From assembly GCF_918741285.1 (NCBI RefSeq), contig NZ_CAKKNC010000008.1:124001-188000 (forward strand): a stretch of DNA of 64,000 bases, read 5' to 3'. Numbering within the stretch: position 1 is the stretch's first letter; each line of letters begins with the position of its first letter. This DNA is from Sphingobium sp. CECT 9361. Lineage in GTDB: Bacteria > Pseudomonadota > Alphaproteobacteria > Sphingomonadales > Sphingomonadaceae. The notes beneath the pieces were generated by a model. That model was not told the DNA's origin and did not search any database. It was given only the letters and a program-made list of their open reading frames with translations. Positions 20,047 through 28,152 of the stretch are shown piece after piece. The position numbers were made by a program, and so were the translations under genes.

Positions 20047-20814
20047 ATGATAGCATTTTCGATATCTCAACGCGAAAGGAAGGGCACGGCATCTGCTGAA
20101 ACAGAGCCGGTTTTGGATATGCAGGATGTCGAACAGGAAAAAGCGCGGGAGCTGATAGGCCGCATCGTCAGCGCAACGGGATGGTCCGTTACGGAAATCG
20201 CGCGGAAAGCGGGGCTTTCGCCGTCCACATTGACACGGATTTATCCTCAGCCAACCGTCAATTACACTTTGTCGACCCGGACGCTAGCGAAAATCCGTGC
20301 CGTGTTTCCCACGCCCGATCTAGACGATGTTGCGCCGCGTGTGGCTGACATGCGACAGCCCTTCATAGCGCAACCTTCGGCGACCATTTCAGTGTTCGCC
20401 TTGGGTATGCTTGCGGACGCATCTGCAGATGCGCAAATGACCGTTCCGGCGGATTTCGAATTTTACGCCGCCAATCTTGAAGACAGCAAGACGCAGCAGA
20501 TTCCGCAATTGGCGGTGATGGATAAAGAGCGTTTCTTCGCGGCGTATATGCCGGGCGACGCCATGGAGCCGCGCTTTCGCGCAGGTGAGATGGTGTTGAT
20601 CGACAAGGTCAGGCCTGCTGCGATCGGGGGCGATGTTTTCGTCGCGCTGAACACGAACGATGGTAAACAGGTGGTCACGGTGGCGAAGCTTATCGAGCGG
20701 GATCGCAACCAGATCACTTTGCTTCAGCACCGCTACGATGTGGAAATGCATATCCACCGCAGTCAGGTCGAGAATATCTACCCAATCGTCGCGCTATTTG
20801 AGGATCGCTTCTAG
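20047..20814 (+). CDS. XRE-like regulator with S24 (LexA-type) C-terminal domain
   Basis: The 255-residue protein has a helix-turn-helix region (about 35-85, TEIARKAGLSPSTLTRIY) and a C-terminal LexA/UmuD-like S24 domain (about 160-250). In this family the catalytic serine lies in GDSMEP. Here the motif is PGDAMEPRF with Ala172, while the lysine partner is kept at about Lys214 in TVAKLIERD. Self-cleavage is therefore unlikely. I start at ATG 20047, which follows GGAGG by 11 bases, rather than the ATG at 20020. The role is probably repression of unknown targets, perhaps a domesticated phage-type repressor. Confidence 0.82.
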   Translation: MIAFSISQRERKGTASAETEPVLDMQDVEQEKARELIGRIVSATGWSVTEIARKAGLSPSTLTRIYPQPTVNYTLSTRTLAKIRAVFPTPDLDDVAPRVADMRQPFIAQPSATISVFALGMLADASADAQMTVPADFEFYAANLEDSKTQQIPQLAVMDKERFFAAYMPGDAMEPRFRAGEMVLIDKVRPAAIGGDVFVALNTNDGKQVVTVAKLIERDRNQITLLQHRYDVEMHIHRSQVENIYPIVALFEDRF

Positions 20815-20910
20815 GAGGCGGTAGGTATCGGTTGTGCCAGACCGGGACGAGCAAATGTTAACCCTCTTTAACCATGGGCTAAAAGGTAAATGATGCGTTA
20901 ACATCGCATC

Positions 20911-21099
20911 ATGAGAAAACGTCGCGCCCTTGTCCTGACTACCGAATCTGCCCGACATCCATTTCGGGCCAGTCTTCCGCCGCATGTGCTGGTCATGCCG
21001 AAGCATGATCTGCCGGTGAAATCCGACGATCAGGACTGGAAACTGTTTGGCCTGAGCTTTGCGGCGTTCTTTACCGCTTTCTACAGCTTCATAGCGTAG
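20911..21099 (+). CDS. Small hypothetical membrane-tail protein, 62 residues
   Basis: The product has a basic N-terminus (MRKRRALVLTTESARHP) and one hydrophobic C-terminal helix (LFGLSFAAFFTAFYSFIA, about 45-62). It ends three bases before the convergent MFS gene. No recognised family. The gene is plausible from position and composition, but the Shine-Dalgarno region is weak. Confidence 0.5.
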   Translation: MRKRRALVLTTESARHPFRASLPPHVLVMPKHDLPVKSDDQDWKLFGLSFAAFFTAFYSFIA

Positions 21100-21102
21100 A
21101 AC

Positions 21103-22419
21103 TTAGTGGACTATGCACTGCCCATCGCGGCAGGCACTGTGCAGCCGCCAGGCAAGCCATGCCGAGATGGGGCATAAGGCAGCAGCAAGAAGCAACTGGT
21201 TGACGGGCGCCAACCCCAGCATCGTCAGGCCCACTGCCACCAACGATCCAATCACCATGGCGCCAGAATTCACGATGTTGTTTGCGGCGATGGTGCGCGC
21301 GGCTTCGCACTTTTCAACGGTCGTCGTCAAAAACGCATAGAGCGGCACAACGAACATGCCGCCGAACGTCGCCACCCCCAACAGCGCGCCTGTCAGTTCC
21401 CAGGCATCCGGGTGTTTGAGAAAATCCGCCAGCGACAGCAATTGCCCGTCGGTCGCACCAGCCCAATTGGCGCACACGAAGTGGAAGCCCATCAAGCAAA
21501 CGCCCATTCCGATTACGGAAGCAGGCGCATATTTGGCCGAGACATCGCCCTTGAGCAAGCGATTGATCGCGACCGAGCCGATTGCAATGCCGATGGAGAA
21601 AATAGCAAGGAACAGGCTGGCGACCGCTTTGTCGGCGGTGAGTACATTTTTGACCAGCGGCGGAAACTGAATGAAAAGGATAGACCCGATGGTCCAGAAG
21701 AAGCTGATCGATAAGATCGCAAGATACAGGCGCGGAACGTGCATCGTGCCTTTCACCAGTTTGATCGATGCGCGGATGAAGTGATAATCCACTGGATCGC
21801 AGCGTCCCATCGGTGGCGCGGGCGGCACTTCTCGACCTGTTAAATAGCCCACTATTGCTGTCATAATGACGACAGCCGCAGCGACTTCGACCGAAATGAG
21901 ACCGGCCAAAATGGTGCCGGCAAGAATGGCGATGTAGGTTCCGGCTTCGACCAGACCGGTGCCGCCCAGCACTTCATCGTCGTGCAGATGTTGGGGCAGG
22001 ATGGCATATTTGATCGGTCCGAAGAATGTCGAGTGAATCCCCATAGCGAACAGAGCCAGCAGCATCAGCGGAATGGCGATGCTGTGTATCGTTATGCCCA
22101 TCCATGCGAGCGCCAGTCCGATCGCACCCACAGTCATGATGCCGATTTCCGCAGCTTTGACGATGCGAATGATGCGGGCCTTATCCCGCTGATCGGCAAG
22201 CTGCCCTGACAAGGCGGACAACAGGAAGAAGGGGAGGATGAATATGCCGGTCGCGATGGCGCTGAACCACGTCTCGGCCTTCTCGTCATTATAGACGGAA
22301 TAGACCACGAACAGGACCATCGCGTTCTTGAACAGATTGTCGTTAAAGGCGCCCAAAAGCTGTGTGACGAACAGCGGAAGGAACCGCCGCTTGGTAAGGA
22401 GCCTGACCGAGGCTTGCAT
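21103..22419 (-). CDS. LplT-like MFS transporter
   Basis: This 438-residue protein of about 12 helices resembles the lysophospholipid transporter LplT and the MFS domain of Aas-type fusion proteins. The N-terminus RRFLPLFVTQLLGAFNDNLFKNAM and the helix 4-5 region HSTFFGPIKYAILPQHLHDDEVLGG are characteristic. It probably flips lysophospholipids inward for re-acylation. The gene stands alone without an adjacent acyltransferase, so the substrate is inferred from family only. Confidence 0.85.
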   Translation of the reverse strand: MQASVRLLTKRRFLPLFVTQLLGAFNDNLFKNAMVLFVVYSVYNDEKAETWFSAIATGIFILPFFLLSALSGQLADQRDKARIIRIVKAAEIGIMTVGAIGLALAWMGITIHSIAIPLMLLALFAMGIHSTFFGPIKYAILPQHLHDDEVLGGTGLVEAGTYIAILAGTILAGLISVEVAAAVVIMTAIVGYLTGREVPPAPPMGRCDPVDYHFIRASIKLVKGTMHVPRLYLAILSISFFWTIGSILFIQFPPLVKNVLTADKAVASLFLAIFSIGIAIGSVAINRLLKGDVSAKYAPASVIGMGVCLMGFHFVCANWAGATDGQLLSLADFLKHPDAWELTGALLGVATFGGMFVVPLYAFLTTTVEKCEAARTIAANNIVNSGAMVIGSLVAVGLTMLGLAPVNQLLLAAALCPISAWLAWRLHSACRDGQCIVH

Positions 22420-22606
22420 AAAGGCGATGACTTCTCGCTGTTGCGCTAATTGAGGCGGGGTCTAGCCGCTGCCAATGCCGCTGTCCAACCTCGTCTGCTT
22501 CGCTGCGATAAGTCGAACCTTGTTACAAGGGCGATATGATGGGTCCGCGCTGAAGTTACGCCACGACCGCTTGTCACCGGGAGACGGCTGTGGCAGGCGG
22601 AGTGAC

Positions 22607-23158
22607 ATGCTAACGCTGCCCAATCTGTTGACGCTTTCGCGCATTTTCGCCGTGCCGTTGCTGGTCGGCCTGTTGTGGTGGCCGCAATGGCAGGCAGGAT
22701 ATGCCTTCGCCTTTGCCTTATATTGCCTGATGGGCATTACCGATTATTTCGACGGTTATCTGGCGCGCGCCAACGGCGCGGTCTCCCGACTGGGTATTTT
22801 TCTCGATCCGATCGCCGACAAGATCATGATCGCAGCAGTTATCCTGATGCTGGTTGCGACGCGGGACATCACGGGTATTCACATCATTGCGGCTTTGGTG
22901 ATCCTGCTGCGCGAAATCGCCGTGTCTGGATTGCGCGAGTTTCTGGCGGGGTTGCAAGTGTCCGTCCCGGTTTCGCAATTAGCGAAATGGAAGACGACGT
23001 TTCAGCTTATATGTTTCGGCGCGTTGATCCTTGCCGGTGCATTGCCGGCCTATCCCTTCATTCAATGGACCGGCATCGCAACCCTGTGGGCCGCCGCGAT
23101 CCTGACCGCGGTGACGGGTTGGGATTATTTGCGCGTCGGCCTGAAGCATATGGACTGA
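22607..23158 (+). CDS. pgsA: CDP-diacylglycerol-glycerol-3-phosphate 3-phosphatidyltransferase
   Basis: PgsA makes phosphatidylglycerol phosphate, the precursor of phosphatidylglycerol and cardiolipin. The 183-residue membrane protein has the CDP-alcohol phosphotransferase signature DGYLARANGAVSRLGIFLDP with a further aspartate in IADK. I start at the ATG of MLTLPNLLTLSRI; upstream in-frame sequence is not family-like. It is followed 8 bases later by moaD, so the three genes pgsA-moaD-moaE form an operon, an arrangement I believe is common in this order. Confidence 0.94.
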   Translation: MLTLPNLLTLSRIFAVPLLVGLLWWPQWQAGYAFAFALYCLMGITDYFDGYLARANGAVSRLGIFLDPIADKIMIAAVILMLVATRDITGIHIIAALVILLREIAVSGLREFLAGLQVSVPVSQLAKWKTTFQLICFGALILAGALPAYPFIQWTGIATLWAAAILTAVTGWDYLRVGLKHMD

Positions 23159-23165
23159 TCCGACG

Positions 23166-23426
23166 GTGGCGGGCTTGGACATACTGTATTTCGCCTGGGT
23201 GCGCGATGGCATCGGTCGCGATGGCGAGCGGATCGACACTCCTGCGCGTGACACTAGCATCGCAGCATTGATCGAAAGCCTGGCGGCGCGCGGCGGTGGC
23301 TACGCGCAAGCCTTGGGCCAGCCGACGCGGTTGCGAGCGGCGCTCGATCAGCGGTTCGTGCCGCTCGACACGGTGATTGGCGATGCACGGGAACTGGCGC
23401 TGTTCCCGCCCGTAACCGGGGGATGA
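23166..23426 (+). CDS. moaD: Molybdopterin synthase sulfur carrier subunit
   Basis: MoaD carries the sulfur used to build the dithiolene of molybdopterin on its C-terminal glycine. The 86-residue protein begins at GTG and ends in the required Gly-Gly (LFPPVTGG). It overlaps moaE by four bases. The beta-grasp pattern with ELALFPPVTGG is typical. Confidence 0.92.
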   Translation: MAGLDILYFAWVRDGIGRDGERIDTPARDTSIAALIESLAARGGGYAQALGQPTRLRAALDQRFVPLDTVIGDARELALFPPVTGG

Positions 23427-23878
23427 GCATCACCGCTTCCGTCCGGACCGACGATTTCGATGCCGCCGTCGAGTTGTCGGCGCTGGAAGCACTGGGCGGC
23501 GGGGCGGTGGCTAGCTTTACCGGGATTGTGCGGGGGGAGGGGGACTTGCTTACGCTCCATCTCGATCATTATCCGGCCATGACCCAGATGCAGGTCGAGC
23601 GGATCGCAGCGGACGCAATGGCGCGCTGGCCCCTGTTGGGTATCCGCATCGTCCATCGCGTTGGCACCTTACGGCCCGGCGACCGCATCGTTTTTGTGGG
23701 AACGGCGTCGCGCCATCGGAAGGCTGCGCTGGAAAGCTGCGCCTTCCTGATCGACTGGCTCAAGAGCCACGCCCCGTTCTGGAAAAAGGAAAGCTTTGCG
23801 GACGGGCGCGAAAGCTGGGTCGAAGCGAAGGCGGAGGACGATGCCAAAGCATCAGAATGGCTATCGCCGACACCTTAA
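23423..23878 (+). CDS. moaE: Molybdopterin synthase catalytic subunit
   Basis: MoaE converts precursor Z (cPMP) to molybdopterin with sulfur from MoaD. The 151-residue protein shows the conserved FTGIVRGEG, HRVGTLRPGDRIV and the catalytic lysine region WLKSHAPFWKKE. It overlaps moaD at its start and the convergent oxyR gene at its end. Confidence 0.95.
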   Translation: MSITASVRTDDFDAAVELSALEALGGGAVASFTGIVRGEGDLLTLHLDHYPAMTQMQVERIAADAMARWPLLGIRIVHRVGTLRPGDRIVFVGTASRHRKAALESCAFLIDWLKSHAPFWKKESFADGRESWVEAKAEDDAKASEWLSPTP

Positions 23879-24810
23879 GCGGGGACTTTGCTTCGTAGCC
23901 TGCGCGGCGCTTTAGCGGCTTCGCGCAGTATCTCGGCGAGCATCCGAAACTCCTTGTCGCGCGGACTGTTCTTGCGCCACACAAGGGCGATCTGACGCTG
24001 CGCATTGTCGGTGTTGAGCGGTCGCGCGACGATCTGCGTATTCTCCAATATTCCGCCGGTGATCGCCATTTCCGGCAGCATGGTCAGGCCCAGCCCATTA
24101 TCCACCATCTGCACCAACGTGTGGAGCGAAGTGCCCATCATCGTGGCTTCCGCGCGGAGTTCGGGGCGATTGCAAGCGGAGAGGGCGTGATCCTTCAAGC
24201 AATGGCCGTCTTCCAGCAACAGCAGTCGCGCTTCGTCGATCATGTCTGCGTCGATATGCTCGGGCGGATCGCGTGGATCGTCCTTTGGGAAAGCCACGAA
24301 CAGGCGATCGGCGAACAGTATCTCGCTATCCACGTCACCGGTCGCATAGGGCAAGGCGAGCAGCACGCAATCGACCTGGCCATGGCGAAGGGATTCGATC
24401 GCCTGGCCGCTCGTCTCTTCGCGCAGATAAAGTTTGAGTTCGGGCTTGTCAGCGCGTAGCTTCGGCAGCAGTTGCGGGAGCAGAAAAGGTGCAATGGTAG
24501 GGATGACGCTCATCCGCAATTCGCCGCATAGCGGCTTGCCGGCGGCCTGAGCGATACCGGCGAGTTCCTCGGCTTCGCGTAGGACGCGATGTGCCTTTTC
24601 CACGATGCGGTCGCCCAAAGCCGTAAATCGCACCACACGCCGGGTACGCTCGACCAGTGTCACACCGATCAGCGATTCCAGTTCGCGGATGCCAGCCGAT
24701 AATGTCGATTGGGTCACGAAACAGGCATCGGCGGCTTTGCCGAAATGCCCCTGTTCCTTGAGCGATACCAGATATTGCAGTTGCTTCAGAGTCGGCATGT
24801 AGCTCGACAT
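23875..24810 (-). CDS. oxyR: OxyR-type LysR peroxide sensor
   Basis: OxyR is a LysR regulator that senses hydrogen peroxide through a disulfide. The 311-residue protein has an N-terminal winged HTH (LKQLQYLVSLKEQGHFGKAA) and the two redox cysteines in LEDGHCLKDHALSAC, spaced nine residues apart as in OxyR. I start at the ATG at 24810, supported by GAGGGAG nine bases upstream; the alternative ATG at 24798 lacks this. The Shine-Dalgarno sequence lies in a hairpin (24820-24838). It is downstream of a TauE/SafE gene on the same strand. Confidence 0.92.
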   Translation of the reverse strand: MSSYMPTLKQLQYLVSLKEQGHFGKAADACFVTQSTLSAGIRELESLIGVTLVERTRRVVRFTALGDRIVEKAHRVLREAEELAGIAQAAGKPLCGELRMSVIPTIAPFLLPQLLPKLRADKPELKLYLREETSGQAIESLRHGQVDCVLLALPYATGDVDSEILFADRLFVAFPKDDPRDPPEHIDADMIDEARLLLLEDGHCLKDHALSACNRPELRAEATMMGTSLHTLVQMVDNGLGLTMLPEMAITGGILENTQIVARPLNTDNAQRQIALVWRKNSPRDKEFRMLAEILREAAKAPRRLRSKVPA

Positions 24811-24819
24811 ATGATTGGC

Positions 24820-24838
24820 TCCCTCGATTGACGAGGGA
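24820..24838 (-). promoter_or_regulatory. Hairpin that covers the oxyR ribosome binding site
   Basis: TCCCTCG (24820-24826) and CGAGGGA (24832-24838) form a perfect seven-base stem with a five-base loop. In the leftward mRNA the 3' arm contains the GAGGGAG Shine-Dalgarno of oxyR. It could limit oxyR translation or be a weak terminator for the upstream exporter gene. Confidence 0.55.
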
Positions 24839-24850
24839 AATATAATCGCT

Positions 24851-25636
24851 CTAGCCGATATATCCAAGCCACTTGGCAATGCCGAACAACGACGTGAGCG
24901 TCAGAATGATGCCAACCGAAGTCATCAATATCTTGGGAGCCACATGTCGCGCCAACATTGCGCCCAAAGGCGCAGCCACTACGCCGCCGATCAGCAGGCC
25001 AGATGTCGCGACAGTGAAGGCCTCCCAACCGACGTTAAGGAAGAAGGTGATCGAGATGCTGAGTGTCAGAATAAACTCGACGCTGTTCACTGTGCCAATG
25101 GTGTGACGCGGGCTGGACCCCTGAATGAGAAGGTTGGAGGTTACCACCGGACCCCAGCCTCCGCCGCCGCTCGCATCCAGAAACCCGCCAACGAGACCCA
25201 GCGGAGCTACGATTTTCGGATTGCTGTGCTGGGGCAATACATGACGAGACCGCCAAATGAGATAGACCCCAATGGACAGAAGATAGACTTGAATGAATGG
25301 CTTGATGACGTTGCCGTCGATGTTTGAAAGAACATAGGCACCTAGCACGCCCCCGATCACGCCGGGAACGACCAGACGGCGAAACAGGCTCCAATCGACA
25401 TTGCGATGGGCAATGTGGCTGATCGCTGAAACGCCGGTGGTGCAGGTTTCAGCCGCGTGGACGCCAGCAGATGCTGCCGCAGGGGGGACACCGAGGGCGA
25501 GCAGCAAGGTGCTGGAAATCACGCCATAGGCCATGCCTAGGGCGCCATCCACCATCTGCGCGAAAAAGCCGACGAGTACGAACGGCCAAATGGCGTCCGC
25601 GTGGGTAGCCCCCATTGCCAGGATCGAATCGATCAT
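24851..25636 (-). CDS. TauE/SafE family sulfite or sulfur-compound exporter
   Basis: The 261-residue protein has about eight hydrophobic segments and the TauE/SafE features GFFAQMVDGALGMAYGVISS near residue 22 and GLVGGFLDASGGGGWGPVV near residue 145. Members move sulfite, taurine-derived sulfonates or other organosulfur anions across the inner membrane. It is 40 bases upstream of oxyR and near a serine acetyltransferase gene, which fits sulfur and redox metabolism, but the substrate is not shown by the sequence. Confidence 0.88.
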   Translation of the reverse strand: MIDSILAMGATHADAIWPFVLVGFFAQMVDGALGMAYGVISSTLLLALGVPPAAASAGVHAAETCTTGVSAISHIAHRNVDWSLFRRLVVPGVIGGVLGAYVLSNIDGNVIKPFIQVYLLSIGVYLIWRSRHVLPQHSNPKIVAPLGLVGGFLDASGGGGWGPVVTSNLLIQGSSPRHTIGTVNSVEFILTLSISITFFLNVGWEAFTVATSGLLIGGVVAAPLGAMLARHVAPKILMTSVGIILTLTSLFGIAKWLGYIG

Positions 25637-25796
25637 TCATGCCCCTCATGCCGTTATTGTCTACCGCATTGCTTTGCTTTTATCGGATCGCCAAACAAGT
25701 TTCTCTTGGGTCTGGCGAAGGCAAAAACGGTCTGCATCTGGAATATCGCAACAAGAACGCCTATTCTGTATATCGGTTCAGGTTGAAGGGCGTTCT

Positions 25797-26507
25797 ATGC
25801 TCAATCGTCTCATTACGTATTTGGATTCGGTGAAGTCCCGTGATCCTGCCCCCCGGTCGCGTGCAGAAATTCTTCTGTATCCCGGTGTCTGGTCGCTGGC
25901 GTTTCACCGTATCGCACATCGGCTGTACCGAGCTGAGCTATTTTTTCTTGCGCGCGCCGTCAATCATATGTCGCGTTTCCTCACCGCGAACGACATTCAC
26001 CCCGGCGCACAGATCGGCAAAAATCTGTTCATCGATCACGGTTTTACCGTTATCGGTGAAACTGCCGAGATCGGCGACGATGTCACCATTTACCAGAATG
26101 TGACGCTGGGTGGCACGGACCCGGCGAACGGCATCGCGGGCAAGCGGCACCCGACCATCGGGAATGGCACCATCATCGGATCGGGCGCGCAGGTGCTTGG
26201 GCCGGTTACAGTCGGGCCGCGTGCGCGGATCGGCGCCAATGCGGTGGTTACGAAGAATGTGCCCGAGGCTGCCACTATGGTGGGCATTCCCGCACGACAG
26301 ATGCTGGTCGACGTCACTGCCTATCAGCGGGATTTTCTGCCTTACGGTACCCCTTGCAGCGATAATTTCGATCCCGCGACGCAAAAGCTGGAACTGATGC
26401 AGTGCGAGATCGAGCAACTGCAAAAGCGTCTGGCGGCGCTGATTGCGGAGCAGGGCAAGGGCAAGCCGGATTCGGATGATGCTGTGCAGGAGCGTGGCTG
26501 CGCCTGA
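25797..26507 (+). CDS. cysE: Serine O-acetyltransferase
   Basis: The enzyme makes O-acetylserine for cysteine synthesis. The 236-residue protein is the short EpsC-like type: an N-terminal helical part, then left-handed beta-helix hexapeptide repeats (DIHPGAQIGKNLFIDHG, about 72-88, through the segment IGANAVVTKNVPEAA). The catalytic histidines are visible in DHGFTVIG and in GKRHPTIG. An unusual coiled-coil tail (LMQCEIEQLQKRLAALIAEQ) extends the C-terminus. I use the ATG at 25797; the open frame upstream overlaps the divergent exporter gene. Confidence 0.92.
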   Translation: MLNRLITYLDSVKSRDPAPRSRAEILLYPGVWSLAFHRIAHRLYRAELFFLARAVNHMSRFLTANDIHPGAQIGKNLFIDHGFTVIGETAEIGDDVTIYQNVTLGGTDPANGIAGKRHPTIGNGTIIGSGAQVLGPVTVGPRARIGANAVVTKNVPEAATMVGIPARQMLVDVTAYQRDFLPYGTPCSDNFDPATQKLELMQCEIEQLQKRLAALIAEQGKGKPDSDDAVQERGCA

Positions 26508-26866
26508 TGAGCAGCACGTTTCATCCCGGTAATGTCACGCCGTTCCGGCAGGGTGGATTACCCACGCAAACATTGTTCGACCGACAGGAATTGACGCGGA
26601 TTATGGACCTTTACGGTCGTATGGTGTCGGCTGGGCATTGGCGGGACTATGCCATCGATATGGGGAAGGATGCGGCGGTCTTTTCCGCTTTTCGCCGTGC
26701 GGCGGAGCGACCGGAATATCGGATAGAAAAGCGGCCTTCGCTCCGTAACCGTCAAGGCATGTGGGCGCTGATCGGGGAAGCGGGCGCTGTGCTCAAGCGC
26801 GGTGCGGATCTTGGTCCGGTGCTTGCCCCGGTCGAACGCAAACTGATGAAGTTGGTCGAGGAATAG
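26507..26866 (+). CDS. DUF2794 domain protein
   Basis: This 119-residue protein matches the alphaproteobacterial DUF2794 family: FDRQELTRIMDLYGRMVSAG, HWRDYAIDMGKDAAVFSAFR and RIEKRPSLRNRQGMWAL. Function is unknown. It overlaps the serine acetyltransferase stop by one base, so the two are likely translated together. Confidence 0.9.
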   Translation: MSSTFHPGNVTPFRQGGLPTQTLFDRQELTRIMDLYGRMVSAGHWRDYAIDMGKDAAVFSAFRRAAERPEYRIEKRPSLRNRQGMWALIGEAGAVLKRGADLGPVLAPVERKLMKLVEE

Positions 26867-26871
26867 CCTTT

Positions 26872-26894
26872 CCTTCCCGCCGGAAGCGGGAAGG
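26872..26894. terminator. Terminator hairpin after DUF2794
   Basis: CCTTCCCGC and GCGGGAAGG form a perfect nine-base stem around a five-base loop, six bases after the DUF2794 stop. It lies between convergent genes and may serve both. Confidence 0.7.
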
Positions 26895-26904
26895 CAGGTG
26901 GCAT

Positions 26905-27966
26905 TCAGACGGTCACGACATCGCGGTCGAGATACGGCAGGCGACCGCTTATGTCCTGCGGCAATCCTTCGACAACCAGCTTGCGCGCTTTGTGCCAGAA
27001 TGCCGATAGCAGGAGTAGGGCCGACCCGATGACCAAGGCAGTGAGCGCAAAGGATGTTTCCACTGCGCCCGCCTGCCGAAATAGAGCGCTCAAGGCCCAG
27101 AGCACATAAGCGAGGCTCGACACCAGCAAGGCGCGACGGTCGATCGCCAGCGCGACCAGTCCGAACAGGATGTACAGGCCAATAACGGCGACCGCCGTAC
27201 CTGGCGTAACTGTGCCGCTTAGCACACCAAGCAAGCGGAACAGGCTGTGGGCGATCATCGGTGCAGCCGCCAGATGCAGCCAGAACGCCACGTCCGACCG
27301 ACGCGTAGTGCGGGCGCGATCGCTCATGTCCCACCACATGGCGAAAGCGAAGATTGCAACGCCTGCCGCCATCACGACCCAGAAAATGGTGTCCCCGATG
27401 TCAGGAAACGCTGAAAGCGTCAGGGTAATGGCAACGCCCGCCATTGCGGCGGCACCCGCTGCCACCGTGATCGGCACCATGAACCGTCGCCAATGCACCC
27501 AGATCGCCACGGCAGTGGCCAGCGCGATGCCTGCTGTGATGAGGGCACCGATCCGCGATCCTGCATCTGGAAACAATCGAAATGCGGCGGCGAACAAGGT
27601 GAAGGCAAAGCCGCCGGCAAAGCTGAGCAAAAGTAATATGCTGGGCAGCGCCATACGGCGCACGCGGGTAAAATACTCGGCCAGTCCCCACGATGCCAGC
27701 GTAACAAGTATCCCGGCAAGAACCGTCGGTTTACCTGAGTCCAGGCCGCCGCTGATATCCTGTCCGAGCCAGCCTACCGCAACCAGCAGAATGACACTGG
27801 CAATTGCCACGAAGATGTCGTTAAATCCTGTTAGCAAACGAAAATGTTCTTCGTCCACCAAGGGACTGGCGCGCCTATCGGCCGCATGGCTGCGCAATGC
27901 GTCGGCTGCCTCTTGGCTGATGGCGCCCGCTTCCACAGCCGCTTGTAGGTCACTCTCGCTGTACAT
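26905..27966 (-). CDS. DUF2157-like multi-pass membrane protein
   Basis: The 353-residue protein has a cytoplasmic N-terminal segment (SDLQAAVEAGAISQEAADAL, typical of DUF2157) and about ten hydrophobic helices. Function is unknown. It stands alone and is transcribed toward the DUF2794 gene. Confidence 0.75.
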   Translation of the reverse strand: MYSESDLQAAVEAGAISQEAADALRSHAADRRASPLVDEEHFRLLTGFNDIFVAIASVILLVAVGWLGQDISGGLDSGKPTVLAGILVTLASWGLAEYFTRVRRMALPSILLLLSFAGGFAFTLFAAAFRLFPDAGSRIGALITAGIALATAVAIWVHWRRFMVPITVAAGAAAMAGVAITLTLSAFPDIGDTIFWVVMAAGVAIFAFAMWWDMSDRARTTRRSDVAFWLHLAAAPMIAHSLFRLLGVLSGTVTPGTAVAVIGLYILFGLVALAIDRRALLVSSLAYVLWALSALFRQAGAVETSFALTALVIGSALLLLSAFWHKARKLVVEGLPQDISGRLPYLDRDVVTV

Positions 27967-28076
27967 TGCGCTCTCCTGAAATTCGAAAGATCAATTACAC
28001 CAACTGTATTACCATCACAATACGCTAATACGGACTCGTCATTTTGTCGCAAAACAGCAACAAAAAGTCCGCGCAA

Positions 28077-28094
28077 TTGAAACATAATTGTCAT
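28077..28094 (+). promoter_or_regulatory. Possible weak Pho box before the porin
   Basis: TTGAAAC-ATAA-TTGTCAT has the 7-4-7 spacing of a PhoB site. The second half is close to CTGTCAT, while the first half is poor. It is 59 bases before the porin start. The porin family and the nearby pst-pho operon make PhoB control reasonable but unproven. Confidence 0.35.
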
Positions 28095-28152
28095 AACTGC
28101 CGCTCGCTCGATCAATCACACAAGCGACCCTGCGGGGAATCACGGAGTTCCG

